A stretch of 64,000 nt of DNA, from positions 1,302,001 through 1,366,000 of the forward strand of contig CP060218.1 of the NCBI GenBank assembly GCA_023898345.1, in the 5' to 3' direction. A program made the translations under genes and the position numbers. The notes beneath the pieces are model-generated. The model saw only the letters and a list, made by a program, of their open reading frames with translations, ran no database searches and was not told the origin of the DNA. Position 1 is the stretch's first letter. Every line of letters starts with the position of its first letter. The DNA comes from Candidatus Woesearchaeota archaeon (lineage in GTDB: Archaea > Nanobdellota > Nanobdellia > Woesearchaeales > UBA583). Shown one piece after another: positions 25,548 through 33,195 of the stretch.

Positions 25548-26369
25548 ATGGAAAGAATAATTCGAAGAAAATTTCAAGGTCTTGATGCTGATTTAGGTAT
25601 TCAAGCCTTATTAGTTGAGGGAAGTACTCCTTTGTTGCGCGCTATGCATTGGACTAAAGAAAAAGATTTTACTGTCTTATCAATTGCAGATGTTTGTAAG
25701 TTGGCAGGATTGGAAGGTATCAAACAAATAAGAGAAGAGCAAGAGAAGTGGAGAGGAGAAATAGCCGAAGAACGAGAGTATGGCTGTTCTCTTCTAAGAG
25801 TTGAAGGTTATACCTTATTCGATAGTTTTTTAGTTTGTCAAAGAACTCTCGAACCTTCTGATCTTTCTACTTTGTCAGATGAAGAATTTGCTAGGACTAA
25901 GTGGTTTACATTGTATGTTGCTCATAGTCCTCGCATTAATTATTCAACCATCACAAAAAATGACCCTCATTCTCTTCTTGTAGAAGGGTCTTTACTAGAT
26001 GCTTTTACCTTGCAAGAATTACCTGATCTTTTTACCCTTTCGGGTTATAATGATTGTCTTTGGTTAGAAGGAGATTTAACCATAGCTAATGACACTTTGC
26101 TTGAAAGGTTATTTGGACAGAAGATTGATTCTAATACTTATAAGAATAAAATTGGAGAAATGGGGTTTAGTAGTAGATCACAAATTATTGTTGGTCCTAT
26201 TCCTTTACCACAAATGAGGGCTTTTCCTATAGGATTTGGAAGTCAACTTGGATATTCGTTCTCAAATCATCCTTTTTGGTATAAAGCAGACAAACCCGAT
26301 AAAGAACATAGAATTGATAGAATTCATGTTATGCCAATTATGCAGAGTAAACTTTATGGTAAGATATGA
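25548..26369 (+). CDS. Unknown soluble protein, 273 residues, between repeat copies
   Basis: I do not recognise this family. The protein is mixed alpha/beta in character, with an early LDADLGIQALLVEGSTP segment, an EEQEKWRGEIAEEREYG charged region, and a C-terminal part with GPIPLPQMRAFPIGFGSQLG and HRIDRIHVMPIMQSKLYG. No signal peptide or membrane segment is seen. Repeat copies B1 and B2 lie upstream, and copy C1 starts inside its stop codon. The setting is therefore that of an accessory, possibly mobile, gene rather than a core gene. Confidence 0.6.
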   Translation: MERIIRRKFQGLDADLGIQALLVEGSTPLLRAMHWTKEKDFTVLSIADVCKLAGLEGIKQIREEQEKWRGEIAEEREYGCSLLRVEGYTLFDSFLVCQRTLEPSDLSTLSDEEFARTKWFTLYVAHSPRINYSTITKNDPHSLLVEGSLLDAFTLQELPDLFTLSGYNDCLWLEGDLTIANDTLLERLFGQKIDSNTYKNKIGEMGFSSRSQIIVGPIPLPQMRAFPIGFGSQLGYSFSNHPFWYKADKPDKEHRIDRIHVMPIMQSKLYGKI

Positions 26370-26470
26370 TTCCTTAGCTGGGTATTATAGGTTACAATTT
26401 TGCTTTGACTTCCTAGATAGGGGTTAGAAATAGTGGCATAGAAATGTCTCGTAATGTCTGTTGTTTTGAT
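26368..26470 (+). repeat. Structured dispersed repeat, copy C1
   Basis: First of two tandem copies. It starts GATTCCTTAGCTGGGTATTATA, its first two bases lying inside the stop codon of the preceding gene. It keeps the TAGCTGGG...CCTAGATAGGG stem, GGTTAGAAATAG, and a shortened end with GTCTCGTAATGTC. It is more degenerate than C2. Confidence 0.75.
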
Positions 26471-26472
26471 TT

Positions 26473-26618
26473 GGTTCCTTAGCTGGGTATTATACTCCAT
26501 AGCTCTGCTGCGATTGCCCAGCAAGGAGTTAGAAATCGCGTCTTTAAAATTGCCGTAATGTCCCGGAGTTCTGCTCCGATTGGGATAGACACATTTTAAT
26601 GATTTCTTTACTTTTGGC
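26473..26618 (+). repeat. Structured dispersed repeat, copy C2 (best copy)
   Basis: The most complete copy. From 5' to 3': GGTTCCTTAGCTGGGTATTA, TGCTGCGATTGCCCAGCAAGG, GTTAGAAATCGCGTCTT, AAAATTGCCGTAATG, a CGGAG-TTCTG-CTCCG hairpin, GATTGGGATAG, and TTTTAATGATTTCTTTACTT. CCTTAGCTGGG pairs with CCCAGCAAGG. A minus-strand ORF of 88 codons covers both C1 and C2 but reflects the repeats, not a gene. Confidence 0.8.
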
Positions 26619-26747
26619 ATATATTCAGGATTTCTTTTTCTAAATCTTTAGAATCTTGAACAAAAAAATAATTAGTACTTAGTAGTAGGTGTATTTATAA
26701 AGTAATATATATCATATTTTATAAGATAGGTTTCTTTAGTTTTGAAA

Positions 26748-27368
26748 ATGGTAGTAGATAGATTTCATGTGGAAATTGAAATGCAGCAAGCGATGAGTGA
26801 GGAAGCTAAAAAGATTTTTCCTGAATATTATGAGTTGTTAGTTCAGATTCGTTTCAAATGGTTTGATCAGGAAGGTATTGCTTGTGAAGAGAATACTTGT
26901 GATGAACATAAAGAAAAGAAGGAAGAGAAGAGTTTTGGGAGGATACAGGTAGGTAAAAGAAAGGAAAGAACTGTTGAAAGTATAAAGAAAGATGTGTATG
27001 AGAATATTGTTTCTTCTTTTAAGGGAATTAATAAAATGGAAGAATTAGAAGATGGTTTTGACTTTTATTTTGCCAATTGTAAAACTATGAGTTCATTATC
27101 AAGTTTTTTTTCTAAGAAATATTTTTGTGAAATTAAGAGATCAGCAAAGTTAACGGGTGTTGATCAGTTGCGTTCTAAAAAAACGTATAGATATTTTTTG
27201 AGCATTGTTCTTGTTAATCTCCATGCTGGTGATTTTGTTTTGTATAAGGGAGAAAAATATTTTGTTAAGGCTGTTATGAAGGGAATGGAGCTTGTTCTTG
27301 TTGATGAAAAGGGAAAGAAGGGGGTTTATCGTTATTCTATTATTAAGGATTATTTGAATAAGGTTTAG
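26748..27368 (+). CDS. NMD3-like protein lacking the N-terminal zinc region
   Basis: NMD3 is the adaptor that matures and, in eukaryotes, exports the large ribosomal subunit; archaea keep a homologue. Here only the part after the zinc fingers is visible: PEYYELLVQIRF matches the start of the middle domain, and the C-terminal block DGFDFYFANCKTMSSLSSFF, then AKLTGVDQLRSKKTYRYFLS and HAGDFVLYKGEKYFVKAV fits the family well. A Cys/His-bearing insert (CEENTCDEH) lies near residue 43. Length is 206 residues. The ATG at 26748 lies about 27 bases after an ATTTTATAAG box; the frame also opens with an earlier TTG. Confidence 0.7.
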   Translation: MVVDRFHVEIEMQQAMSEEAKKIFPEYYELLVQIRFKWFDQEGIACEENTCDEHKEKKEEKSFGRIQVGKRKERTVESIKKDVYENIVSSFKGINKMEELEDGFDFYFANCKTMSSLSSFFSKKYFCEIKRSAKLTGVDQLRSKKTYRYFLSIVLVNLHAGDFVLYKGEKYFVKAVMKGMELVLVDEKGKKGVYRYSIIKDYLNKV

Positions 27369-27379
27369 TTTTTTTTTTT
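27369..27379 (+). terminator. T-rich transcription terminator
   Basis: The stop TAG of the NMD3-like gene is followed at once by a run of about eleven T, a typical archaeal intrinsic terminator on the coding strand. Confidence 0.6.
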
Positions 27380-27396
27380 GCTTTCTTAGCTTTGTA

Positions 27397-27448
27397 TTGA
27401 GAATGGTCGAAAAACCCCAAATTTTGATTTGGTTTTTGATCTTCTCAA
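27397..27448. other. Long imperfect hairpin downstream of the NMD3-like gene
   Basis: TTGAGAA at the left pairs with TTCTCAA at the right, and AAAAACC...AAA pairs with TTTGGTTTTT inside, with a short TTTTGA loop. A second small palindrome (TTTCCAGTGGAAA) follows at 27454-27466. It could be part of a terminator, an untranslated-region structure, or a small RNA. Confidence 0.35.
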
Positions 27449-27585
27449 AATAGTTTCCAGTGGAAATTAAGGGGAGGGTCTTTGGAGTTTGTGGAATTTT
27501 TTTGACGTGGATGAAGAAAAAAACTTTTCTTTACTATTCACTACTCACAGAGTAATTTTAAAAATACTTTTTTTGATTTCTTTTT

Positions 27586-30354
27586 ATGTTATTTTTTTCT
27601 TCAAGAAAGTCTAATATTTATGCGTTGCAAGTTTTGCTTGGGGTTATTGTTGGTGTTCTTGTTCTTTTTCTTATGATAAAAATTTTTTCAGAGGCTTTTT
27701 TGACGGGAGATGAAAATTTGGAAATTGCGAAGGCAAACGCTCAGTCTTTGAGGGATTTTGTTGAGTATAGCTCTTCTCATTCTCTTTATACGGATAGCGA
27801 TTGCTTTTTTACGTTTAAGTTAAAGAATCTTGAACTTTTTCAGTATGATGAGGATGGAGATTTTTACTTTTATGTTATTCTTCCTGATGGTGTGTACATT
27901 CTTCATAATGACGATTATGATACGCTTGTCGATAGTGGTAAATTTGATGTGAAAGGTTTAGCAAAGGATAAATATTATTTTTCTAAAGCTATTCTTTTAC
28001 GAAAAGATAAAACTGAGGGAGGATATTTTTTTGGTACTGTTGATTTGGATCCTTTAGGTTTGGGTTTTACAAGCATTCTTCTTGGAGAGAAAGGAACTGT
28101 TATTGAACTTGCAGACTTGGAACATGAAGCTTATATTTTGTATCCCATGTTTCGTGGTTTGAATACAAATACCTTATTTTCTGGTGAAAATAAATATTTT
28201 GAAGGCAGGGTTTATGATGATGGAATTTTGAAAAAAACAGAGGATCTTGATGGTAGTTCTTTTGTTTTTAGTAATTCTTATAGGGGGATTGGAAATGTTG
28301 CTTTTATGGCTAGTTCTGCTTCATCAGATGTTCTTATTGATTCTCAGCTTTGTTCTAAGGAGCATTTTGAGGAATTGGATAATGATGCTTTTTTTAAGAA
28401 AAAAGATAATGTGCCTATTTTTGATTTTGTTAATTATGATCTTTTTTTTACTTGTAAGGAAAATTCTCAGTATAAGTTTGAATGGACTGGAAATGAGGTT
28501 TGTAAACAAGATGATACTGTTGTTCGTTGTGATGAACTTTTTAAGGATTTGACGGCAAATGTTGTTGATTGTGATTATAAGAAGTTTGTTGCTTTGGCTG
28601 ATGAATACTGTGCTAAACATAATGGTGAAAGTCTTACGCTCCTTGACAAGAAGAAATTGTCTTTTAAGGAGTCTTCTTCAAAGTATTCTTCTGGAGTTCC
28701 TTTTTCTTGTGTTTTTACAAAGAGGGATGATTCTTTTCAAAAGGATAAAACTGAAACTTATTTGGAGTCATCTTTAGTTTTCTATGATTTTGGAAAGGCA
28801 CTCAATGGTTGTAGTGGTTCTGACCTGTGTGAGAGAATTTTACCGGAGGGTGGAAGGGCTTTGTTTTATGCAAAGGATAATAGTAATGTTAATATTTTGG
28901 ACTATTATTCTTTTAATCAGAGATTTTTTAGGGTTATGAATAATGGCAAAGGTCAGCTTTCTTTGTATTTTTTAGGAAAGGAATTATCTTTGGATAGGGA
29001 AAATCTTGATTCTTCGAAAACAGGATGTGAAAATGAAGATGGTCTGAGCTGGATTTGGTGTCTTGGAACTTTTGATGATAATATTGATTATTTTCATGTT
29101 GAGGTTCCTGGAATTGTTGGTAGGGATTTGTATGATGTTTTTTTGAGTCGTGCTCAGTTTGTTGGTGTTCCTACTGAAGATATTGAGTATAGTGATCTTA
29201 GTGATTCATCTATCTTTATTCCTTTGTCTGTTGAGCGTCGAGAGGCGATAAGAAGTCAGAGAGCTTTTACTTTGTCGAGTGCTGTTAATGGAAATTTTGA
29301 ACTGTTTTTGGAGTATGATAATGTTCCTTATTTTTATGTGGATTCTGAAAGCAATGCTGGTTATTATGGTCTTAACAAGGAAAAATTTTTGGTTAGTCCT
29401 TCGTCTGAATTTGGAAAATTTGAGATTTATTTTAAGGGGAAGTCTTATCCTTTGGTAGAGGTTGGCGTTCGTGAAGATGGAAAAAAATTTTACAAGGCGA
29501 TTTTGGACAATGTTGTTGTTGATTCTGGAAAGGAAGCCAGAAGTCTTGAGGTTCTTTTGGCAGCGGATTATGTTCTTAGGTCAAGTGATTTTAAGCTTGT
29601 TCTTACGGAAAATTCTGATTCTGTCTTTAATCTTGTCTCTGGCGAAGTGCATTTGGGTGAAAAAGTTGTTACATTTAAGGATGTTAAACAGTATTTTACT
29701 TTGAAAAAAGAGAAGGATGTAGATTTGAATTCTGTCTATAGTCTTTCTTTCAATGGAATTTCTTATCCTCAACAGTTATCGTATCTTAAGGCTAGTCTTT
29801 TGAAGTATTCTGGTGAAACGGCTATAGGTGGTGCTCCTGATCTTGAGACGAACTATGTTCTTTTGAATATTGTTTCTTTGGTGGATGCTTCTTTGGCGCA
29901 GCCGGTGTATGTTAAGCTTGATGATGCTGAGGTGCGCAAGTTACTTGGTGATGAGCTTTCGAGTTCTCAGAATGATTTTAAGCTTGAGGTTGCAAATTTT
30001 GCTGCTCTTGATTCTCTCTTGAGTGCTGTTTCAGGTGAAACATATCAGGGAAAACAGGTTGTCAAATTTACTGATATTAGAAACTATTTTACTATGACGC
30101 AAATAAGGGACTCTGGCGTGCTTAATGTGTATAGTCTTTCTTTCAATGGTGTTTCTTATCCTCAAACTTTTGAGTATGTTTCAGCAATGGTATCAAGAGC
30201 AAACTTAGATGGAAGTGTTATGGTACCTGTTGATGTTGATGTGAACTATGTTTCTTTAACTCTTGTGTTTGCTGATTCTTCTTCGTCGCAGGAGGTTTAT
30301 GTCAAACTTGATAAGGAAGCTTTGTATGCTCTTTTGTATGGAGGCGCGCAATAA
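27586..30354 (+). CDS. Large membrane-anchored outer protein with C-terminal tandem repeat
   Basis: A 922-residue protein with one N-terminal membrane helix (YALQVLLGVIVGVLVLFLMI, residues 13-32) and a very large outer domain. I do not recognise the family. Cysteines are spread through the first half and may form disulfides. Residues about 684-786 and 815-920 are two related modules: each has VVxFxD(V/I)xxYFT, SVYSLSFNGxSYP, a long strand pair, and ends VYVKLDxxxxxxLLxG. The next gene overlaps its stop (TAATG), so the pair is co-translated. Likely surface or envelope role, possibly attachment or a secretion machine, judged only from architecture. Confidence 0.75.
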   Translation: MLFFSSRKSNIYALQVLLGVIVGVLVLFLMIKIFSEAFLTGDENLEIAKANAQSLRDFVEYSSSHSLYTDSDCFFTFKLKNLELFQYDEDGDFYFYVILPDGVYILHNDDYDTLVDSGKFDVKGLAKDKYYFSKAILLRKDKTEGGYFFGTVDLDPLGLGFTSILLGEKGTVIELADLEHEAYILYPMFRGLNTNTLFSGENKYFEGRVYDDGILKKTEDLDGSSFVFSNSYRGIGNVAFMASSASSDVLIDSQLCSKEHFEELDNDAFFKKKDNVPIFDFVNYDLFFTCKENSQYKFEWTGNEVCKQDDTVVRCDELFKDLTANVVDCDYKKFVALADEYCAKHNGESLTLLDKKKLSFKESSSKYSSGVPFSCVFTKRDDSFQKDKTETYLESSLVFYDFGKALNGCSGSDLCERILPEGGRALFYAKDNSNVNILDYYSFNQRFFRVMNNGKGQLSLYFLGKELSLDRENLDSSKTGCENEDGLSWIWCLGTFDDNIDYFHVEVPGIVGRDLYDVFLSRAQFVGVPTEDIEYSDLSDSSIFIPLSVERREAIRSQRAFTLSSAVNGNFELFLEYDNVPYFYVDSESNAGYYGLNKEKFLVSPSSEFGKFEIYFKGKSYPLVEVGVREDGKKFYKAILDNVVVDSGKEARSLEVLLAADYVLRSSDFKLVLTENSDSVFNLVSGEVHLGEKVVTFKDVKQYFTLKKEKDVDLNSVYSLSFNGISYPQQLSYLKASLLKYSGETAIGGAPDLETNYVLLNIVSLVDASLAQPVYVKLDDAEVRKLLGDELSSSQNDFKLEVANFAALDSLLSAVSGETYQGKQVVKFTDIRNYFTMTQIRDSGVLNVYSLSFNGVSYPQTFEYVSAMVSRANLDGSVMVPVDVDVNYVSLTLVFADSSSSQEVYVKLDKEALYALLYGGAQ

Positions 30355-31988
30355 TGAAAAGCAAACTTAGGAGAGTTGGAGAAATTTCTTTTTTGATGGT
30401 TTCTGTTTTTACGCTTATTGTTTCTTTTTTTGTTGTGTATAATTTTTTTCTTAAGAGTTCAGATAAACTTGTTTCTGAAACGCAGGATCAGGCGTGTAAG
30501 GCGTATGTTGCTGTTCTTTCTGATTCGACAGTCAATGCTGCAAAGGATGCAAATGAAATGTTGGAGATTAGTGATTCTTTTTACAAACTTTTGAATCGTC
30601 GTTGTAAGGTTGATGTTGCTGAAATTGATGCTCAATCTAAGGAGCAGGTCTTTGAGGATATTGCAAAAATGGGTCTTAGGTGTTGGAAGAGATATGGTGG
30701 GGATGAATATGATTTTCTATCCTCTTGGAGAACGGAGGGAAATTGGTGTTTTACGTGTGCTCAACTTTCTTTTGATGGGAATGAGGGGGAGAGTGCTTCA
30801 TACGCTTATACAGATTTTATTGAATGGGCAAAGAAAACAACGTACAAGGATGGAGATGTGGAAAAGAAGTATTACTCATCGATGGGACTTCGTTATATAG
30901 ATGCTAAGGATAATGAGCTTCTTGATTTGAAGGAAGAACTTTTACCTCTTATGGAGGAAACCGACCCTTCTTTTAATTCACTTACGAATGTTGTGGCGTA
31001 TCAGTATCAGCGTCTTTTGCAAATGAAATATAAGGAACTTTCGCTGGATGATAAGTTGTATGTTGTGTATCGTTTTGATAGGTATGCTTTAACGGATAAA
31101 GAGCAGTATGATGAGGCAAGATCTGATATTCTTTCTGGGGCTATAGTGGGATTGGTTGTTGGTTTTTCTGCTGATTTTGCAATAACGAGTGCAGCGGTTG
31201 GAGCTTGTTCTGTTATTGCTGTTTTTACTTCTGCTGGTTTGGGTATTCCTCTTTGTATTGGTGCTGGAGGTGTTTTAGTTGGAAAAAAGGTTGTTGGTGT
31301 GATTGAAAAGAGTTCAAAGGAACTTTATAAGATGATTCAGTTAAGAAGAGTTATGACAAAAATTAAAGGACTGCTTCGTTATTCTCGTGATGCTGCTGAT
31401 GTTTCGAAAATGTACAAAACTGCTACTTTTGTTGGTAAGGAAGCAAAAATTTTGAATAAGGTTGATGAGTTCGAGTCTGGAATTAAAACATTGAAGATTC
31501 TTGCTGATGGAGCTGAGCAGGCAAAGGATGTGAAAATGTTAGCTGCTCTTAATAAACAGATTTCTTTGCTTGAGGATTTGAAACTTACAAAAATTGATGA
31601 TTTGAGTGCAGCTGCTTTTAAGAGTCGCGATGACATTCTTGAATTGAGAAAATTTGTTGAGTCTTCTGATACTGCTGACTTGGTTGTCGATGGTTTTGGT
31701 CTGGTGACGGATCTTCCTAATCATATTACGGATACAAAAAAGCTTTCTCTTGATGAAATTGATAGTGTTCTTGATGCTTTTGATAAGAATGAAAAAGAAG
31801 TCCTTGGTTCTCTTGATATGGGAGCGAGTAAGTATTTCTTGAGATTGGCTGGCCTTGCTGCAAGTGGTGCTCTTGTTAGTTCTGTTTTTATGGATACTAA
31901 CGAAAATAAACGACAGTACATTGATATTATGACGCGTGAAGAATATTATAGGGAGTGTGGTTTTGAGCCTTTAGAGGTTTTTGATTGA
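30354..31988 (+). CDS. Membrane protein co-transcribed with the 922-residue protein
   Basis: 544 residues. An N-terminal helix (ISFLMVSVFTLIVSFFVVYNFF) is followed by an outer domain with clustered cysteines (QACKAY, RRCKVD, LRCWKR, NWCFTCAQL). A Gly/Ala-rich hydrophobic hairpin follows at about residues 260-315 (GAIVGLVVGFSADFAI... and GLGIPLCIGAGGVLVG). The C-terminal half is helical and ends with another hydrophobic segment near 495-510. The Gly-rich hairpin resembles pore or holin-like segments, but this is only a resemblance. Its ATG overlaps the stop of the preceding gene by one base. A 30-residue membrane peptide follows. Confidence 0.72.
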   Translation: MKSKLRRVGEISFLMVSVFTLIVSFFVVYNFFLKSSDKLVSETQDQACKAYVAVLSDSTVNAAKDANEMLEISDSFYKLLNRRCKVDVAEIDAQSKEQVFEDIAKMGLRCWKRYGGDEYDFLSSWRTEGNWCFTCAQLSFDGNEGESASYAYTDFIEWAKKTTYKDGDVEKKYYSSMGLRYIDAKDNELLDLKEELLPLMEETDPSFNSLTNVVAYQYQRLLQMKYKELSLDDKLYVVYRFDRYALTDKEQYDEARSDILSGAIVGLVVGFSADFAITSAAVGACSVIAVFTSAGLGIPLCIGAGGVLVGKKVVGVIEKSSKELYKMIQLRRVMTKIKGLLRYSRDAADVSKMYKTATFVGKEAKILNKVDEFESGIKTLKILADGAEQAKDVKMLAALNKQISLLEDLKLTKIDDLSAAAFKSRDDILELRKFVESSDTADLVVDGFGLVTDLPNHITDTKKLSLDEIDSVLDAFDKNEKEVLGSLDMGASKYFLRLAGLAASGALVSSVFMDTNENKRQYIDIMTREEYYRECGFEPLEVFD

Positions 31989-32001
31989 GGTGAATAGGGT
32001 G

Positions 32002-32094
32002 ATGTCGCGTTTTTCTTTGTACTTGTCTTTTGCTTTTGGAACGTTTATTGTTTGGTTTTGTCTTGCTCTTTTTTTGTATATGCAACTTTTGTAG
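32002..32094 (+). CDS. 30-residue single-pass membrane peptide
   Basis: A short frame not captured by length cut-offs: MSRFSLYLSFAFGTFIVWFC then LALFLYMQLL and stop TAG (32092-32094). The GTG at 31990 in the same frame would add four residues. Positive N-terminus followed by one strong membrane helix fits a real small protein. It begins 13 bases after the stop of the 544-residue membrane protein in the same direction, and probably belongs to that operon. A Shine-Dalgarno-like GAGGTG precedes it. Confidence 0.5.
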   Translation: MSRFSLYLSFAFGTFIVWFCLALFLYMQLL

Positions 32095-32179
32095 GAGAAT
32101 TAGTTGTGAGAAGGCTTTTAGTGAGTTTTCGTTTTGAGAGGTGACAAAACTTTATCTTTCTTTTTTCTTCTTTTCTTCT

Positions 32180-33034
32180 ATGAGAACTTTTGCTTTGGCG
32201 TCTGGATCTTCTGGAAATTGTTTTTTTGTTGAAGGTTTTGGTGGAAAAAAAATTTTGATTGATTTGGGATTGTCGTTTCAGAGAACAAAGGAGGTTCTGG
32301 CTGAGATGGAAATTTCTCTTTATGATATTGATGCTGTCTTTTTAACTCATGAGCATTCTGACCATATTGCTGGTTTTGAGAAGGCTTTGAAGGAGCTTTC
32401 TTGTCCTTTTTATTTGTCAAAGGGAACTGCTCTTGCTCTTGGTTTTGGTGATTGTAGTGTTGGTTCTATGCGTTTTGTGAAGCATCATGATGTTGTTTGT
32501 GTTGGTGAGGATCTTCGTGTTTTTTGTGTGGAGAAACCTCATGATGCTAGGGAGGCTTTGTCGTTTGTTGTTGATTCTGAAGGTTCTAAGATTGGTGTGT
32601 TCACTGATTTAGGGCATGTTCCTGATGAACTTTTACATTTGATTTCTACTGTTGATGTTCTTTATTTTGAGGCAAATTATTGTGAGGATTTTATTCGAGA
32701 GCATTGTGCTTCTTTGAGCGCTGTGTACTTGAATAGGCTTATGTCAAAACTTGGGCATTTGAGTTTGCGTCAGTGTTGTGATGCTTTGTCGCATGCGTGT
32801 CATGATGCTCAAAAAATTGTTTTGTCTCATATCTCTGAACAGACTAATAGATATGAAAGGGCTTATAGGGAGGTTGTTTCTTCTTTGTCGGCGGTTGGTA
32901 AATTTCCTAAAATTTTTGTTAGTTTTCAAGGTGAAGCTAGCGAGGTGTTTTGTCTTGAACGAAAAGAAATGTGTAGTGTGAATGGGGAAGAAAGTTTGGA
33001 GTTGCGTGATGTTGGAGTAAAGGTTGAAGATTGA
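32180..33034 (+). CDS. YycJ/WalJ-type metallo-beta-lactamase-fold hydrolase
   Basis: Proteins of this family are predicted phosphoesterases; bacterial WalJ/YycJ is a DNA exonuclease linked to repair. The N-terminus RTFALASGSSGNCFFVEG is diagnostic for the family. The metal motif is VFLTHEHSDHIAGFE (HxHxDH), with later metal ligands in KIGVFTDLGHVP, EANYCEDF and KIVLSHIS. The start at 32180 is chosen over an upstream GTG because it opens at the family N-terminus and has an ACTTTATCTT box about 25-30 bases before. 284 residues is normal. Confidence 0.88.
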   Translation: MRTFALASGSSGNCFFVEGFGGKKILIDLGLSFQRTKEVLAEMEISLYDIDAVFLTHEHSDHIAGFEKALKELSCPFYLSKGTALALGFGDCSVGSMRFVKHHDVVCVGEDLRVFCVEKPHDAREALSFVVDSEGSKIGVFTDLGHVPDELLHLISTVDVLYFEANYCEDFIREHCASLSAVYLNRLMSKLGHLSLRQCCDALSHACHDAQKIVLSHISEQTNRYERAYREVVSSLSAVGKFPKIFVSFQGEASEVFCLERKEMCSVNGEESLELRDVGVKVED

Positions 33035-33103
33035 TTTCTGGTTGGCTTAGTTTCTGTAGGGGTTGTTTAGATTTAAGTGAAAAGTTATGGTTTTGGACAG
33101 GTG

Positions 33104-33115
33104 AAATTTATATAG
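33104..33115 (+). promoter_or_regulatory. TATA-like box for the adk leader
   Basis: AAATTTATATAG lies about 27 bases before an ATG at 33136 and about 85 bases before the adk ATG at 33196. The adk mRNA therefore probably has a leader of about 60 bases, unlike most genes here. Confidence 0.45.
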
Positions 33116-33135
33116 CTTTGAAAGTTTTGCTTTTT

Positions 33136-33192
33136 ATGGGATTGAACTTGCTTGTGTCTTGGTGGGCGGTTCTGTCTTGCTGTAATATTTAA
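33136..33192 (+). CDS. Possible 18-residue leader peptide upstream of adk
   Basis: A complete frame MGLNLLVSWWAVLSCCNI followed by TAA. Its ATG is at the expected leaderless distance from the TATA-like box at 33104-33115, and its stop ends three bases before the adk ATG. The frame differs from adk by one base, so it is not an N-terminal extension. Hydrophobic with two Trp and two Cys. It may be a true upstream ORF, or chance in a short leader. Confidence 0.3.
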   Translation: MGLNLLVSWWAVLSCCNI

Positions 33193-33195
33193 AAA

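Noticed and set aside
165..26618. The repeats as integron attC sites
   Set aside because: GTTAGAA resembles the GTTRRRY core at first sight but the last base does not fit and the matching RYYYAAC partner is not at the other end; no integrase is visible.
26354..26620. Minus-strand ORF of 88 codons with an internal repeat of YNTQLRN
   Set aside because: It is the translation of repeat copies C1 and C2. The frame is not kept in copy A and the sequence is conserved as structure, so I do not call it a gene.
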